From Clostridiales bacterium (lineage in GTDB: Bacteria; Bacillota; Clostridia; Lachnospirales; Lachnospiraceae), in NCBI GenBank assembly GCA_012839295.1, contig DUNO01000033.1, positions 81,169 to 145,168 of the forward strand: a stretch of 64,000 nucleotides of DNA, given 5' to 3'. Shown one piece after another: positions 33,963-42,552 of the stretch. A program made the translations under genes and the position numbers. Under the pieces are notes generated by a model. That model ran no database searches. It saw nothing but the letters and a program-made list of their open reading frames with translations, and was not told where the DNA came from. Each line of letters starts with the position of its first letter. The stretch's first letter is position 1.

Positions 33963-34700
33963 TTGGATAAGGATCAAAAATTGAAAGACATGGGTATAAA
34001 ATCTGAAAGAGTGCAGGTGAATCCCTTGGAAGAAAAAACAATAGAAATGGTTACGAAATTAGTTATGGAAGCGATGAAACAGAATGATTCCGTAAAAAAA
34101 GAAGGAAGGGCGTCTTCCCTAGAAAAAAAAGAAGGATATGTGGTTCCCATCGGCGTATCAGCAAGACATGTACATGTATCCCAGGCAGATCTTGAGACAC
34201 TTTTTGGCAGGGGATATACACTCACAAAGAAAAAAGAGCTGATGGGTGGACAATATGCGGCCGAAGAACAGGTTACGATTGTAGGTATTAAACTTAGGGC
34301 AATTGAGAATGTCAGAATATTAGGTCCCGTACGTAAGGAAACCCAGGTTGAGATTTCCGCTACGGATGCACTTAAATTAGGAGTAAAAGCGCCGATCAGA
34401 GATTCGGGCGATACCAAGGGTTCTGCACCGATTGCTATTGTTGGACCAAAGGGCGCCTTATATTTGAACGAAGGTTGTATTATCGCAAAAAGACACATCC
34501 ATATGTCTCCGGAAGATGCGAAGGCAGCAGGAGTGAAAAATGGAGATGTAGTTTCCGTAAAAGCAGAAAATGCCAGAGGGACTATCTTCAATCATGTGAC
34601 AATCCGTGTAGATGAAAGCTTTACAACGGAGATGCATATTGATACGGATGAGGCGAATGCAGCGAGCATAATTACAGGTAATACTGTAACGATTATATAG
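33963..34700 (+). CDS. pduL: Phosphate propanoyltransferase PduL with encapsulation helix
   Basis: 245 residues in the longest frame. Both PduL zinc-binding regions are present: PIGVSARHVHVSQADLETLFG and AKRHIHMSPEDAKAAGVKNGD. The enzyme converts propionyl-CoA and phosphate into propionyl-phosphate and recycles CoA in the lumen. Residues 20-40 (NPLEEKTIEMVTKLVMEAMKQ) form the encapsulation helix. The start is unclear: TTG 33963 and TTG 33981 (AAGGAT upstream) and ATG 33990 all keep the helix, and none has a strong site, unusual in this well-initiated operon. The gap before it holds two stable hairpins. Confidence 0.92.
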   Translation: MDKDQKLKDMGIKSERVQVNPLEEKTIEMVTKLVMEAMKQNDSVKKEGRASSLEKKEGYVVPIGVSARHVHVSQADLETLFGRGYTLTKKKELMGGQYAAEEQVTIVGIKLRAIENVRILGPVRKETQVEISATDALKLGVKAPIRDSGDTKGSAPIAIVGPKGALYLNEGCIIAKRHIHMSPEDAKAAGVKNGDVVSVKAENARGTIFNHVTIRVDESFTTEMHIDTDEANAASIITGNTVTII

Positions 34701-34708
34701 AAAAATGA

Positions 34709-34751
34709 GCTGCAGCAAAGGAAGCCTCAGGGCTTTTACCTTTGCTGCAGC
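34709..34751 (+). promoter_or_regulatory. Perfect 13-pair hairpin between pduL and BMC-P gene
   Basis: GCTGCAGCAAAGG pairs with CCTTTGCTGCAGC, and the loop contains a further AAGCC/GGCTT stem. No T-run, so not a terminator; likely shields the pduL 3' end. Confidence 0.75.
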
Positions 34752-34787
34752 CTCACATAGATTCTGTTATACATTGGGAGGTAGAGT

Positions 34788-35057
34788 ATGATTATTGGTA
34801 AGGTCGTGGGGACTGTTGTTGCAACAAGGAAAAATGATAAGCTTGTCGGCAGCAAATTGTTGATTGTTGAACCCTTTGACAATATGGATAAGGGAAAAAC
34901 ATCAGGAAGATTTATCGCAATTGATAATGTCGGCGCAGGCGTAGGTGAAAATGTCCTGGTGGTATTAGGCAGCGGTGCCAGAGTCGGCTGCAATATGAAA
35001 GACTCGCCCATCGATGCGGCAATTGTAGGAATTGTTGATACAATTACAGAAATGTAG
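34788..35057 (+). CDS. BMC-P pentameric vertex protein (EutN/CcmL family)
   Basis: 89 residues, the whole protein being the EutN/CcmL beta-barrel: MIIGKVVGTVVATRKNDKLVGSKLLIVEP, then VGAGVGENVLVVLGSGAR and PIDAAIVGIVDTI. Pentamers cap the vertices of the shell. The ribosome site GGGAGG precedes ATG 34788 by seven bases. It is flanked by strong mRNA hairpins on both sides (34709-34751 and 35072-35140), consistent with separate control of a protein needed at only sixty or so copies per compartment. Confidence 0.95.
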   Translation: MIIGKVVGTVVATRKNDKLVGSKLLIVEPFDNMDKGKTSGRFIAIDNVGAGVGENVLVVLGSGARVGCNMKDSPIDAAIVGIVDTITEM

Positions 35058-35071
35058 AAAAATACGGAAAA

Positions 35072-35140
35072 AGTCCGAGCGAAAGCTTACAAAGGCTGGG
35101 AGCTTGACAGCCTTTGAAAACTTAAGCGGATGACCGGACT
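35072..35140 (+). promoter_or_regulatory. Nested hairpin between BMC-P and PduS-like genes
   Basis: Outer AGTCCG/CGGACT (35072-35077 with 35135-35140) encloses a perfect CAAAGGCTG/CAGCCTTTG stem (35090-35116). No T-run. Confidence 0.65.
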
Positions 35141-35167
35141 CAAAGTGTTATTAAATTGGAGACTTAC

Positions 35168-36499
35168 ATGGATATTCAGGAATTAAGAGATATTGTTAGA
35201 GAATGTGGTATCGCAGGTGCAGGCGGGGCGGGTTTTCCAAGCTACGCCAAGCTGGATCAAAAGGCAGATACAATTCTGTTAAACTGTGCAGAGTGTGAGC
35301 CGCTGTTAAAAGTTCATAGACAATTACTGCAAAAGTATCCATATGAAATAATGTCTACTTTACAATTGATTGCAGATGTTCTTGAGGTGAAGGAAGTAAT
35401 CATCGGAGTAAAGGAAGCCTATGAAAAGACAGTAAACGCAGCCAGGACCTATTTATCCTTCTTTTCCAAGCTTAGTTTAAGCCTGCTGAAGGAAATATAT
35501 CCGATGGGTGATGAAGTCCAGCTGATTTACGAGACCCTGGGAAAAGTGGTGCCACCCGGAAGTATTCCCCTTGAGGTAGGGGTAGTGGTATTTAATGTAG
35601 AGACCATTTACAATATTTATTGTGCTGTCAACCAGAAAGCGCCGGTGTCTGCAAAATATCTTACCATAGCAGGAGCGGTAAAGAACCCAATTACTGTTTT
35701 GGCTCCAATCGGAATGGCAGTGGAGGATCTGGTGGAGCTTGCCGGCGGGGCAACAGCCGGGGAGCCGGCCTATATCATGGGAGGGCCAATGACCGGTGAA
35801 GTTGTTGCGCCTTATGACACGGTTACAAAGACAACGAATGCCATCCTTGTATTTCCAAAGAACCATCCGGTGGTATTGCAGAAGCAGGGAAGCACCTCCA
35901 TCGATATGAAGAAGGCAATGGCTTCCTGTTGCCAGTGTGAAATGTGTACGGATTTATGTCCAAGAAATCAATTGGGCCATCCGATTACACCACACCTGTT
36001 TATGCGGGCGGCAACCAGCGGAACCACCCAGAAACTGGATCCGTTTTTGAGCACAATGTTTTGCTGCTCCTGCGGCCTTTGTGAAATGTATGCCTGTCCC
36101 CAGGGTCTGGCACCAAGAAAGCTGATTACGGAATATAAGAATGGTTTACGCAGGAAGGGGATACCGATCCCTAAGGGAGTGCCCCTAAAGCCGGTGAACC
36201 AGATGAGGGAATACAGGACAGTTCCGATGGAACGTCTGATTTCCAGATTGGGACTATCAGAGTACAATGTGGATGCGCCATTGACAGAGGAAACAATTCC
36301 TGCGAAGCAGGTTCGGATAAAATTAAATATGCACATCGGAGCGGGGGCAGTTCCGGTTGTCCATAAGGGTGATATTGTTCAGCCTGGCGATCTGATTGCC
36401 AAGGCCGAGGAGGGAAAGCTGTCTCTTCCGGTTCATGCATCAATCGCTGGTGAAGTTCTTGAGATAAATGACATGGAGATCCTTGTCAGGGCAAGATAA
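35168..36499 (+). CDS. pduS: PduS/RnfC-like iron-sulfur flavoprotein (cobalamin-reductase-like)
   Basis: About 443 residues. The N-terminal NADH/flavin-binding region (GIAGAGGAGFPSYAKL, AECEPLL) resembles RnfC/NuoF, then a SLBB-like domain, then two 4Fe-4S motifs: CCQCEMCTDLCPRNQLG and CCSCGLCEMYACPQGL. In Salmonella PduS reduces cobalamin, but this operon has a B12-independent dehydratase. A redox role such as NADH recycling or electron delivery across the shell with the PduT-like protein is therefore more likely here (inference). ATG 35168 follows GGAG by six bases; a TTG at 35156 is in frame. Confidence 0.92.
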   Translation: MDIQELRDIVRECGIAGAGGAGFPSYAKLDQKADTILLNCAECEPLLKVHRQLLQKYPYEIMSTLQLIADVLEVKEVIIGVKEAYEKTVNAARTYLSFFSKLSLSLLKEIYPMGDEVQLIYETLGKVVPPGSIPLEVGVVVFNVETIYNIYCAVNQKAPVSAKYLTIAGAVKNPITVLAPIGMAVEDLVELAGGATAGEPAYIMGGPMTGEVVAPYDTVTKTTNAILVFPKNHPVVLQKQGSTSIDMKKAMASCCQCEMCTDLCPRNQLGHPITPHLFMRAATSGTTQKLDPFLSTMFCCSCGLCEMYACPQGLAPRKLITEYKNGLRRKGIPIPKGVPLKPVNQMREYRTVPMERLISRLGLSEYNVDAPLTEETIPAKQVRIKLNMHIGAGAVPVVHKGDIVQPGDLIAKAEEGKLSLPVHASIAGEVLEINDMEILVRAR

Positions 36500-36513
36500 A
36501 TAAATAGTTTCAG

Positions 36514-36569
36514 GTAATTGCGCCTATTGTATAACAGGTTTCACTGGCTACTTAAGTTTCTCAATTGCC
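36514..36569 (+). promoter_or_regulatory. Weak hairpin before the BMC-T gene
   Basis: AGGTAATTG (about 36514) can pair with CAATTGCCT (about 36561) through one G-U pair, enclosing about 38 bases. Lower support than the other operon hairpins. Confidence 0.35.
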
Positions 36570-36607
36570 TAAAGCGACAGTTTAAATGAGAGGATGTTAA
36601 TTAGGAT

Positions 36608-37156
36608 ATGGGTAAAGCAATCGGAATGGTTGAATATAAAACAGTATCTGCCGGAATTCATGCAGCGGATTTGATGGTGAAGACAGCCGACATCGAAATT
36701 ATCGAAGCGCAGACCGTCTGTCCGGGAAAGTATATCGCTATTTTCTGCGGAGATTTGAGCGCGGTAAATGCCAGTGTAGAGGCTGCACGCAGTACCTGTG
36801 GGCAACATCTGATCGATAGCTTTGTTCTTGGCAATCCTCATGAGGGGATCTTTCCGGCGATCTATGGGACCTCTAAGGTAGAAAAGATTAATGCGCTGGG
36901 AATCCTCGAAACCTTCTCAGCTCCCTCCATTATTGTTGCGGCTGATGAAGCGGCTAAGTCCTCCCAGGTTGAGCTGATTGAGCTGCGTATGGCCAGGGGA
37001 ATGTGCGGGAAGTCCTACATGTTCCTGACTGGTGAAATTGCGGCGGTAGAAGCAGCAATTGACAAGGCGAAGAAGGCCGTAGGTGAAAATGCCATGCTGC
37101 TGGATTCAACAGTGATTGCAAACCCGGATGATAAATTGTGTAAATGTATTTTATGA
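36608..37156 (+). CDS. pduT: BMC-T tandem-domain shell protein, PduT-like
   Basis: 182 residues with two BMC domains (about 4-88 and 95-180). It matches PduT: AIGMVEYKTVSAGIHAADLMVKTADIEI, then TVCPGKY with cysteine at residue 38, the position that in PduT ligates a 4Fe-4S cluster at the trimer pore. The second domain begins ALGILETFSAPSIIVAADEAAK. The trimer should sit in the shell and may pass electrons between the PduS-like protein inside and the cytoplasm. The immediate upstream neighbour is the PduS-like gene, as expected for this partnership. GAGAGGATGTTAATTAGGATATG gives an acceptable ribosome site. Confidence 0.94.
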   Translation: MGKAIGMVEYKTVSAGIHAADLMVKTADIEIIEAQTVCPGKYIAIFCGDLSAVNASVEAARSTCGQHLIDSFVLGNPHEGIFPAIYGTSKVEKINALGILETFSAPSIIVAADEAAKSSQVELIELRMARGMCGKSYMFLTGEIAAVEAAIDKAKKAVGENAMLLDSTVIANPDDKLCKCIL

Positions 37157-37254
37157 TTTGCGGGTAAATAGAAAAACTTTTGTTGGGTGAATTGTTTTAT
37201 GATGAGTTGAATAAAAAAGAATCCTTTGATGTAGGGATTGGGCAGGGGGTCAAT

Positions 37255-38025
37255 ATGCTGGCAATTGAAAGAAGAAACAAAATACTGGCAATTTTACAAA
37301 AGGAAAACAGAGTACTGGTTAGTGATTTGAGTAAGGCCTTTGATGTTACGGAGGAGACGATCCGACGTGACCTGGAAAAGCTGGAGCAGGAGGGTTTGGC
37401 GAAGAAAACCTATGGCGGGGCCATTGCGACGGAGAATGCCTATGCAGACCAGCCCTTTACTGTAAGAAAAACCTCCAACGTATTAAAAAAGCAGGCAATT
37501 GCTGAAATTGTGGCTTCCATTATACAGGATGGCGACCATATTATGCTTGATTCAAGCTCCACCTGCGGATATATTGCAAAGCAGCTAAAGAATAAAAAGA
37601 ACCTGACTATTATTACGAATTCCGTAGAGATTTTAGTAGATGCGACTGAGACTTCCGGTTGGAAGGTTATTTCAACAGGAGGCTTATTACGTGAGGGATC
37701 CCTGTCCCTGCTCGGCCATCAGGCGGAACAGGTGGTAAGCAATTACCATGTGGATAAGGCAATTATCTCCTGCAAGGGAGTGGATTTAGAGAGAGGGATT
37801 TCGGATTCGACGGAATTGGAAGCGTATATCAAACAGCAGATGATGTCATCGGCTAACACGACCATCCTGGCAGTTGACAGCTCCAAGCTGGAGAAGACGT
37901 CCTTTATTAAGATATGCGACCTTAATAAGGTAGATGTTATCGTTACGGACGAGGTTCCGGACGAAAGCTGGAACGAGGTTATGGCCTCAAAGAATGTGGA
38001 ATTGATTACAAAGGTGAATGCCTAG
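37255..38025 (+). CDS. DeoR-family regulator of the microcompartment operon
   Basis: About 256 residues. N-terminal helix-turn-helix ERRNKILAILQKENRVLVSDLSKAFDVTEETIRRDLEKLE and AKKTYGGAIA, then the sugar-phosphate sensor domain (IMLDSSSTCGYIAKQL, IITNSVEIL, ISTGGLLREGS, DKAIISCKGVD). I start at ATG 37255; the frame is open to 37180 but that part looks non-coding. Encoded between the shell and dehydratase genes, it probably represses the promoter at 28226-28254 through the two 28-bp boxes, with fuculose-1-P or rhamnulose-1-P as inducer (inference from family habits and context). Confidence 0.93.
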   Translation: MLAIERRNKILAILQKENRVLVSDLSKAFDVTEETIRRDLEKLEQEGLAKKTYGGAIATENAYADQPFTVRKTSNVLKKQAIAEIVASIIQDGDHIMLDSSSTCGYIAKQLKNKKNLTIITNSVEILVDATETSGWKVISTGGLLREGSLSLLGHQAEQVVSNYHVDKAIISCKGVDLERGISDSTELEAYIKQQMMSSANTTILAVDSSKLEKTSFIKICDLNKVDVIVTDEVPDESWNEVMASKNVELITKVNA

Positions 38026-38107
38026 AACTAATTTATAAACTTAAGCTGATTACCCAGGTTTTTTCAAATCGGTTCCGTGGGTTGAAAAGGAATAAATGGA
38101 GGTTGTT

Positions 38108-40630
38108 ATGAACAAGTATTATGATGCTGATATAGTAAAGAGCCCCAGGATAACGAAATTAGTTGATAGTTTGTTTGCAGGCAAGCCCCGTATTGAGGCC
38201 GACCGTGCCGTCTTGCTCACCGAAAGCTATATGCAGACGGAGAAGGAGCCGATTATTACAAGACGTGCGAAGGCTTTTGAGCATATTTTAAAGTATATCC
38301 CTATTGTGATCCGTGAGGATGAATTGATTGTGGGCAGTTCGACGATTGCACCCAGAAGCTGTCAGGTATTCCCCGAGTATTCCTATGCCTGGCTGGAGCA
38401 GGAATTTGAAACGGTTGCAACCCGCAGTGCGGATCCCTTCGAGATTTCTGAGGAAGCCAAGGAGACCTTACATAAGGTATACCGCTATTGGAACGGCAAG
38501 ACGACAAGTGAATTAGCCTCCTCCTACATGGCTCCGGAAGCGAAGCAGGCGATTGACCATAATATCTTTACCCCGGGTAACTATTTTTATAATGGAATCG
38601 GGCATGTAACTGTTAATTATGGCAAGGTGCTTGCCATTGGCTATGAAGGTATTATTAAGGAGGCCCAGGAGGCCTTGGATCAGCTGAAGGTTTCAGATAT
38701 GGATTACAATAAGCGCAGCAGGTTCCTGGAGGCTGTCATCCTAAGCTGCCAGGCAGTGGTTACTTATGCCCAGCGCTATGCCCAGCTGGCATTGGAAGAG
38801 GCAAAGAGGTGTTCTGATCCTGTCCGTAGGGAAGAGCTGGCACAGATTGCAAAGAATTGTGCGAGAGTGCCAAGGTACGGCGCAACCTCCTTTTATGAGG
38901 CCTGCCAGTCCTTTTGGTTTATCCAGATGCTTCTCCAGGTAGAATCCAGCGGACATTCCATTTCTCCGGGACGTTTTGACCAGTATATGTATCCTTATTA
39001 TGCGGCAGATCTGAAGTCAGGGAAGATTACCCGGGAATTTGCCCAGGAATTAATCGATTGCATCTGGATAAAATTAAATGACTTAAATAAGGTCCGTGAT
39101 GCGGCTTCTGCAGAAGGCTTTGCAGGCTACAGCTTATTCCAGAACCTGATCGTTGGCGGACAGAATGCCCAGGGCATGGACGTGACCAATGACCTGTCCT
39201 TTATGTGCATTGAAGCCTCCATGCATGTCATGCTGCCCCAGCCCTCCTTATCGATCCGTATTTGGAACGGGACACCCCATGAATTATTTGTGAAAGCCGC
39301 AAAGCTGACACGTACCGGTATTGGCTTACCGGCATACTATAATGACGAAGTAATCATCCCTTCCCTGCAAAACAGGGGCTTATCCTTAGAGGATGCAAGG
39401 GATTATAATATTATCGGCTGTGTGGAGCCCCAGAAATCCGGTAAAACCGATGGATGGCATGATGCTGCCTTTTTCAACATGTGCCGGCCATTGGAGCTGG
39501 TATTTAGTAACGGCATGGATAAGGGCGTGCAGGTTGGTGCAAAGACCGGGGAGGTAGAGCAGATGGAGAGCTTTGAAGAATTCTTCGGGGCTTACCAAAA
39601 GCAGATGAATTACCTGATTGGCTTAATGGTAAATGCCATTAATGCAATCGATGTAGCCCATGGTGAGAGGTGCCCCCTTCCCTTCCAGTCCAGTATGGTT
39701 GAAGAATGTATTGGCAGAGGAAAAAGCATGCAGGAGGGCGGTGCCCTATATAATTTCACCGGTCCCCAGGGCTTTGGTATTGCGAACATGGCGGATTCCT
39801 TATATGCAATTAAAAAGTTAGTATTTGAAGAAAAAAAGATTACTTTAGCCGAGTTCAAGAAAGCTCTCGAGATGAACTATGGCAAGGGTGTTGATACAGC
39901 CCTGGCAGAAAGGATTACAAAGGAAGTGGTCCGCAGCCTTATTGAAGCAGGGCGTAAGGTCACGGAAGATGAAATTGCCGAGGTTTATAAAATAGCATTA
40001 GAAAGCGGAGTTTCAGAAGCAGACCGGAAGAAGTATGACGATTTACTTGAGGCCATTAATGAGCTTCCCAAGTTTGGCAATGACATTCCCGAGGTGGATT
40101 TATTTGCAAGGGAGGTTGCATACACATATACGAAACCGCTGGAGACCTTTAAAAATCCCCGCGGGGGACGGTATCAGGCCGGGCTGTACCCGGTATCGGC
40201 AAATGTGCCCCTGGGCGCTCAGACCGGGGCAACTCCCGATGGCAGGCTGGCGTATAGGCCGGTGGCTGACGGTGTATCCCCTTCCTCAGGAAAGGATACC
40301 CACGGACCCACTGCCGCAGCAAATTCCGTTGCTAAGCTGGATCATTACATTGCATCAAATGGAACCTTATTCAATCAGAAGTTCCATCCTTCCGCTCTAA
40401 GCGGCGTGAAGGGGCTTGAAAACTTTGTGGCTTTAATCAGAAGCTATTTCGACCAGAAGGGCAGCCATATGCAGTTTAATGTAATCAGCAGGGACACCCT
40501 GCTGGATGCCCAGAAGAATCCTGAGAAATATAAGAACCTGGTGGTTCGGGTAGCGGGTTATAGTGCATTATTTACGTCCTTATCAAGATCCTTGCAGGAG
40601 GATATTATTGCCAGGACGGAGCAGCATTAA
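38108..40630 (+). CDS. Glycyl radical diol dehydratase (B12-independent 1,2-propanediol dehydratase)
   Basis: 840 residues of the glycerol/propanediol dehydratase branch of pyruvate-formate-lyase-like enzymes. The thiyl cysteine is Cys438 in IIGCVEPQ, followed by KTDGWHDAAFFNM; the glycyl radical site is Gly817 in VVRVAGYSALF, 24 residues from the C-terminus. It removes water from (S)-1,2-propanediol to yield propionaldehyde inside the microcompartment and is oxygen sensitive. There is no clear N-terminal encapsulation extension, so loading may depend on partners. ATG 38108 has GGAGG five bases before it; ATG 38096 is in frame. A 22-23 bp tandem repeat starts at its stop codon. Confidence 0.95.
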   Translation: MNKYYDADIVKSPRITKLVDSLFAGKPRIEADRAVLLTESYMQTEKEPIITRRAKAFEHILKYIPIVIREDELIVGSSTIAPRSCQVFPEYSYAWLEQEFETVATRSADPFEISEEAKETLHKVYRYWNGKTTSELASSYMAPEAKQAIDHNIFTPGNYFYNGIGHVTVNYGKVLAIGYEGIIKEAQEALDQLKVSDMDYNKRSRFLEAVILSCQAVVTYAQRYAQLALEEAKRCSDPVRREELAQIAKNCARVPRYGATSFYEACQSFWFIQMLLQVESSGHSISPGRFDQYMYPYYAADLKSGKITREFAQELIDCIWIKLNDLNKVRDAASAEGFAGYSLFQNLIVGGQNAQGMDVTNDLSFMCIEASMHVMLPQPSLSIRIWNGTPHELFVKAAKLTRTGIGLPAYYNDEVIIPSLQNRGLSLEDARDYNIIGCVEPQKSGKTDGWHDAAFFNMCRPLELVFSNGMDKGVQVGAKTGEVEQMESFEEFFGAYQKQMNYLIGLMVNAINAIDVAHGERCPLPFQSSMVEECIGRGKSMQEGGALYNFTGPQGFGIANMADSLYAIKKLVFEEKKITLAEFKKALEMNYGKGVDTALAERITKEVVRSLIEAGRKVTEDEIAEVYKIALESGVSEADRKKYDDLLEAINELPKFGNDIPEVDLFAREVAYTYTKPLETFKNPRGGRYQAGLYPVSANVPLGAQTGATPDGRLAYRPVADGVSPSSGKDTHGPTAAANSVAKLDHYIASNGTLFNQKFHPSALSGVKGLENFVALIRSYFDQKGSHMQFNVISRDTLLDAQKNPEKYKNLVVRVAGYSALFTSLSRSLQEDIIARTEQH

Positions 40631-40745
40631 GAGTAACGCAGAACAGCATTAGGGGCTGTGCGGAATAGCATTAGGAATAGCACAGAACAGCATTAGGAAG
40701 CAGTACAGAACAGCATTAGGAACAGTACGGAATCAGCATTAGAGG
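40622..40745 (+). repeat. Six-copy 22-23 bp tandem repeat between dehydratase and activase genes
   Basis: The core AGCATTA recurs at 40622, 40644, 40666, 40688, 40711 and 40734, with surrounding consensus CAGAACAGCATTAGGAA. The first copy contains the dehydratase stop codon. No spacer-repeat organisation as in CRISPR. Confidence 0.85.
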
Positions 40746-40779
40746 CAGCACAGGCAGGTGGAAAAGGAGAATGACAGAG

Positions 40780-41571
40780 ATGAATATGGAGAAAAAAGCC
40801 GTAACAGGCCGCATATTTGACATACAGAGGTTTTCCATCCACGACGGCCCGGGAATCAGGACAATCATTTTCCTAAAGGGCTGTGGGCTAAGATGTAAAT
40901 GGTGCTGTAACCCGGAATCCCAGAGACCTGAAATACAGAGCATGAAGGTGCAGGGAAAAGAGAAGATCATCGGCCGGGATGTTACGGTCCAGGAAGTGAT
41001 GGAAGAGATCAAGAAGGATTATAATTATTACCGCAGATCAGGAGGCGGGGTTACCTTATCCGGTGGAGAAGCCTTGTTACAACCGGATTTCGCAGTGGAG
41101 CTGCTGAAGGCCTGCCAGGATTTTGGAATAAGTACGGCAATAGAGACAGCGGGCTTTGCCAGCTTTGACGTAATCGGGAGGTATCTGCCCTATGTTGATG
41201 TCTTTCTGATGGATATAAAGCATATGGACTGCAAAAAGCATGAGCAGTTTACAGGGCGGCCTAATGAATTGATTTTAGAGAATGCCCGTAAGATAGCGGA
41301 GGCTGGTGCGGATCTGATCATAAGGGTGCCGGTTGTTCCCACCTTTAATGAAACCAGGGAAGAAATTATGGATATTGCTAATTTTGCCAAAACCCTTCCG
41401 GGAGTAAAGGAGCTTCATCTATTGCCATATCACCGGTTGGGTCAGGATAAATATGAAGGACTTGGAAGAACCTATGATTTAGCGGAGCTTGTACCTCCGG
41501 ACAACGTGCATATGAGTATGTTGGCAGAAGCAGCAGGCAGGTCAGGCTTGCAATGCCAAATTGGAGGATGA
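40780..41571 (+). CDS. Glycyl radical enzyme activase, short form (radical SAM)
   Basis: About 263 residues. The 4Fe-4S motif CX3CX2C is GCGLRCKWC (Cys35, 39, 42), preceded by FSIHDGPGIRTIIFLKGC, the hallmark of PFL-activating enzymes; GGGVTLSGGEALLQ and IETAGFASFD follow. It abstracts the hydrogen from Gly817 of the dehydratase. The ferredoxin-like insertion with two extra clusters found in the glycerol dehydratase activase is absent: about 30 residues, without cysteines beyond the first cluster, separate the motif from TLSGGE. ATG 40780 is ten bases from AAGGAG; ATG 40771 is too close to that site. Confidence 0.93.
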   Translation: MNMEKKAVTGRIFDIQRFSIHDGPGIRTIIFLKGCGLRCKWCCNPESQRPEIQSMKVQGKEKIIGRDVTVQEVMEEIKKDYNYYRRSGGGVTLSGGEALLQPDFAVELLKACQDFGISTAIETAGFASFDVIGRYLPYVDVFLMDIKHMDCKKHEQFTGRPNELILENARKIAEAGADLIIRVPVVPTFNETREEIMDIANFAKTLPGVKELHLLPYHRLGQDKYEGLGRTYDLAELVPPDNVHMSMLAEAAGRSGLQCQIGG

Positions 41572-41615
41572 TAAATTAATACATTTCTAAAAAATTAAAA
41601 ATGGAGGTTTTGGCT

Positions 41616-42443
41616 ATGACGATTCTGGATACCAAAATTGTAAAAGATTTTATTCGAATGGCTGATGATGGATTTGCGCAGGGGTGGCATGAGAGGAACG
41701 GCGGAAATTTATCCTACCGTATCAAGCCGGAGGAAGTAGAAGCTGTAAGATCCAGGTTGAACTGTCCTGGTGATTGGACTCCGATCGGCACCAGTGTGCC
41801 GGGACTTGCAGGTGAATTTTTCCTGGTTACCGGTGGCGGGAAATATTTTAGAAATATTGCAATTGACCCTGAGACCTGTATTACGATTATTGAAATTGAC
41901 GAATCCGGTGATAATTACAGAATCCGTTGGGGACTTGTGGAGGGAGGAAGGCCTACCAGCGAGCTTCCCACCCATTTAATGAACCATGAGGTGAAAAAAC
42001 GGGTGTCAAACGGTGTGCACCGGGTCATTTATCATGCCCACACTACCAATGTGATAGCCCTTACCTTCGTGCTCCCCCTCTCGGATGAGGTGTTTACAAG
42101 GGAATTATGGGAGATGGCTACGGAATGTCCGGTAGTATTTCCCGCCGGCGTAGGTGTAATCGGCTGGATGGTTCCCGGTGGCAGGGATATTGCGATTGAG
42201 ACCAGCAAGCTGATGGAGAAATACGATGTTGCCATCTGGGCACATCATGGAATGTTCTGCTCCGGTGCAGATTTTGACCTGACCTTTGGTCTGATGCATA
42301 CCGTTGAGAAGTCGGCGGAGATTCTGATTAAGGTATTGTCCATGAGACATGGCAAGGAACAGACGATTTCGGATAATAATTTTAGAAGTCTTGCGAAGGA
42401 TTTCAAATTGACCCTGGATGAAAAGTTCCTTTATACAAAATAG
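41616..42443 (+). CDS. rhaD: Rhamnulose-1-phosphate aldolase
   Basis: About 275 residues of the class II aldolase superfamily, RhaD type: WHERNGGNLSYRI, a long insertion with FFLVTGGGKYFRN, EGGRPTSELPTHL, zinc ligands YHAHTTNVIAL and the last histidine in WAHHGMFCSG. It splits L-rhamnulose-1-P into DHAP and L-lactaldehyde. Unlike the fuculose-type aldolase it has no terminal encapsulation helix, so it may act outside the shell. ATG 41616 follows ATGGAGG; upstream in-frame ATG 41601 would give a slightly longer protein. It lies 45 bases after the activase. Confidence 0.94.
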   Translation: MTILDTKIVKDFIRMADDGFAQGWHERNGGNLSYRIKPEEVEAVRSRLNCPGDWTPIGTSVPGLAGEFFLVTGGGKYFRNIAIDPETCITIIEIDESGDNYRIRWGLVEGGRPTSELPTHLMNHEVKKRVSNGVHRVIYHAHTTNVIALTFVLPLSDEVFTRELWEMATECPVVFPAGVGVIGWMVPGGRDIAIETSKLMEKYDVAIWAHHGMFCSGADFDLTFGLMHTVEKSAEILIKVLSMRHGKEQTISDNNFRSLAKDFKLTLDEKFLYTK

Positions 42444-42552
42444 AAATTGATATCAGAAATAAGTGATGAAAATAAATACTCAGCAACAGATATGCTGCAA
42501 AGAATAAGAAGGCAGCAAGGCAGAAGGGTTGCCCAGTACAAGGAGTGGTATC

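Noticed and set aside
33974..34591. 205-residue - frame opposite pduL
   Set aside because: Antisense shadow; pduL has clear zinc motifs on the + strand.
40622..40745. CRISPR-like array
   Set aside because: The 22-23 bp units are contiguous, with no unique spacers and no cas genes nearby; it is a simple tandem repeat.
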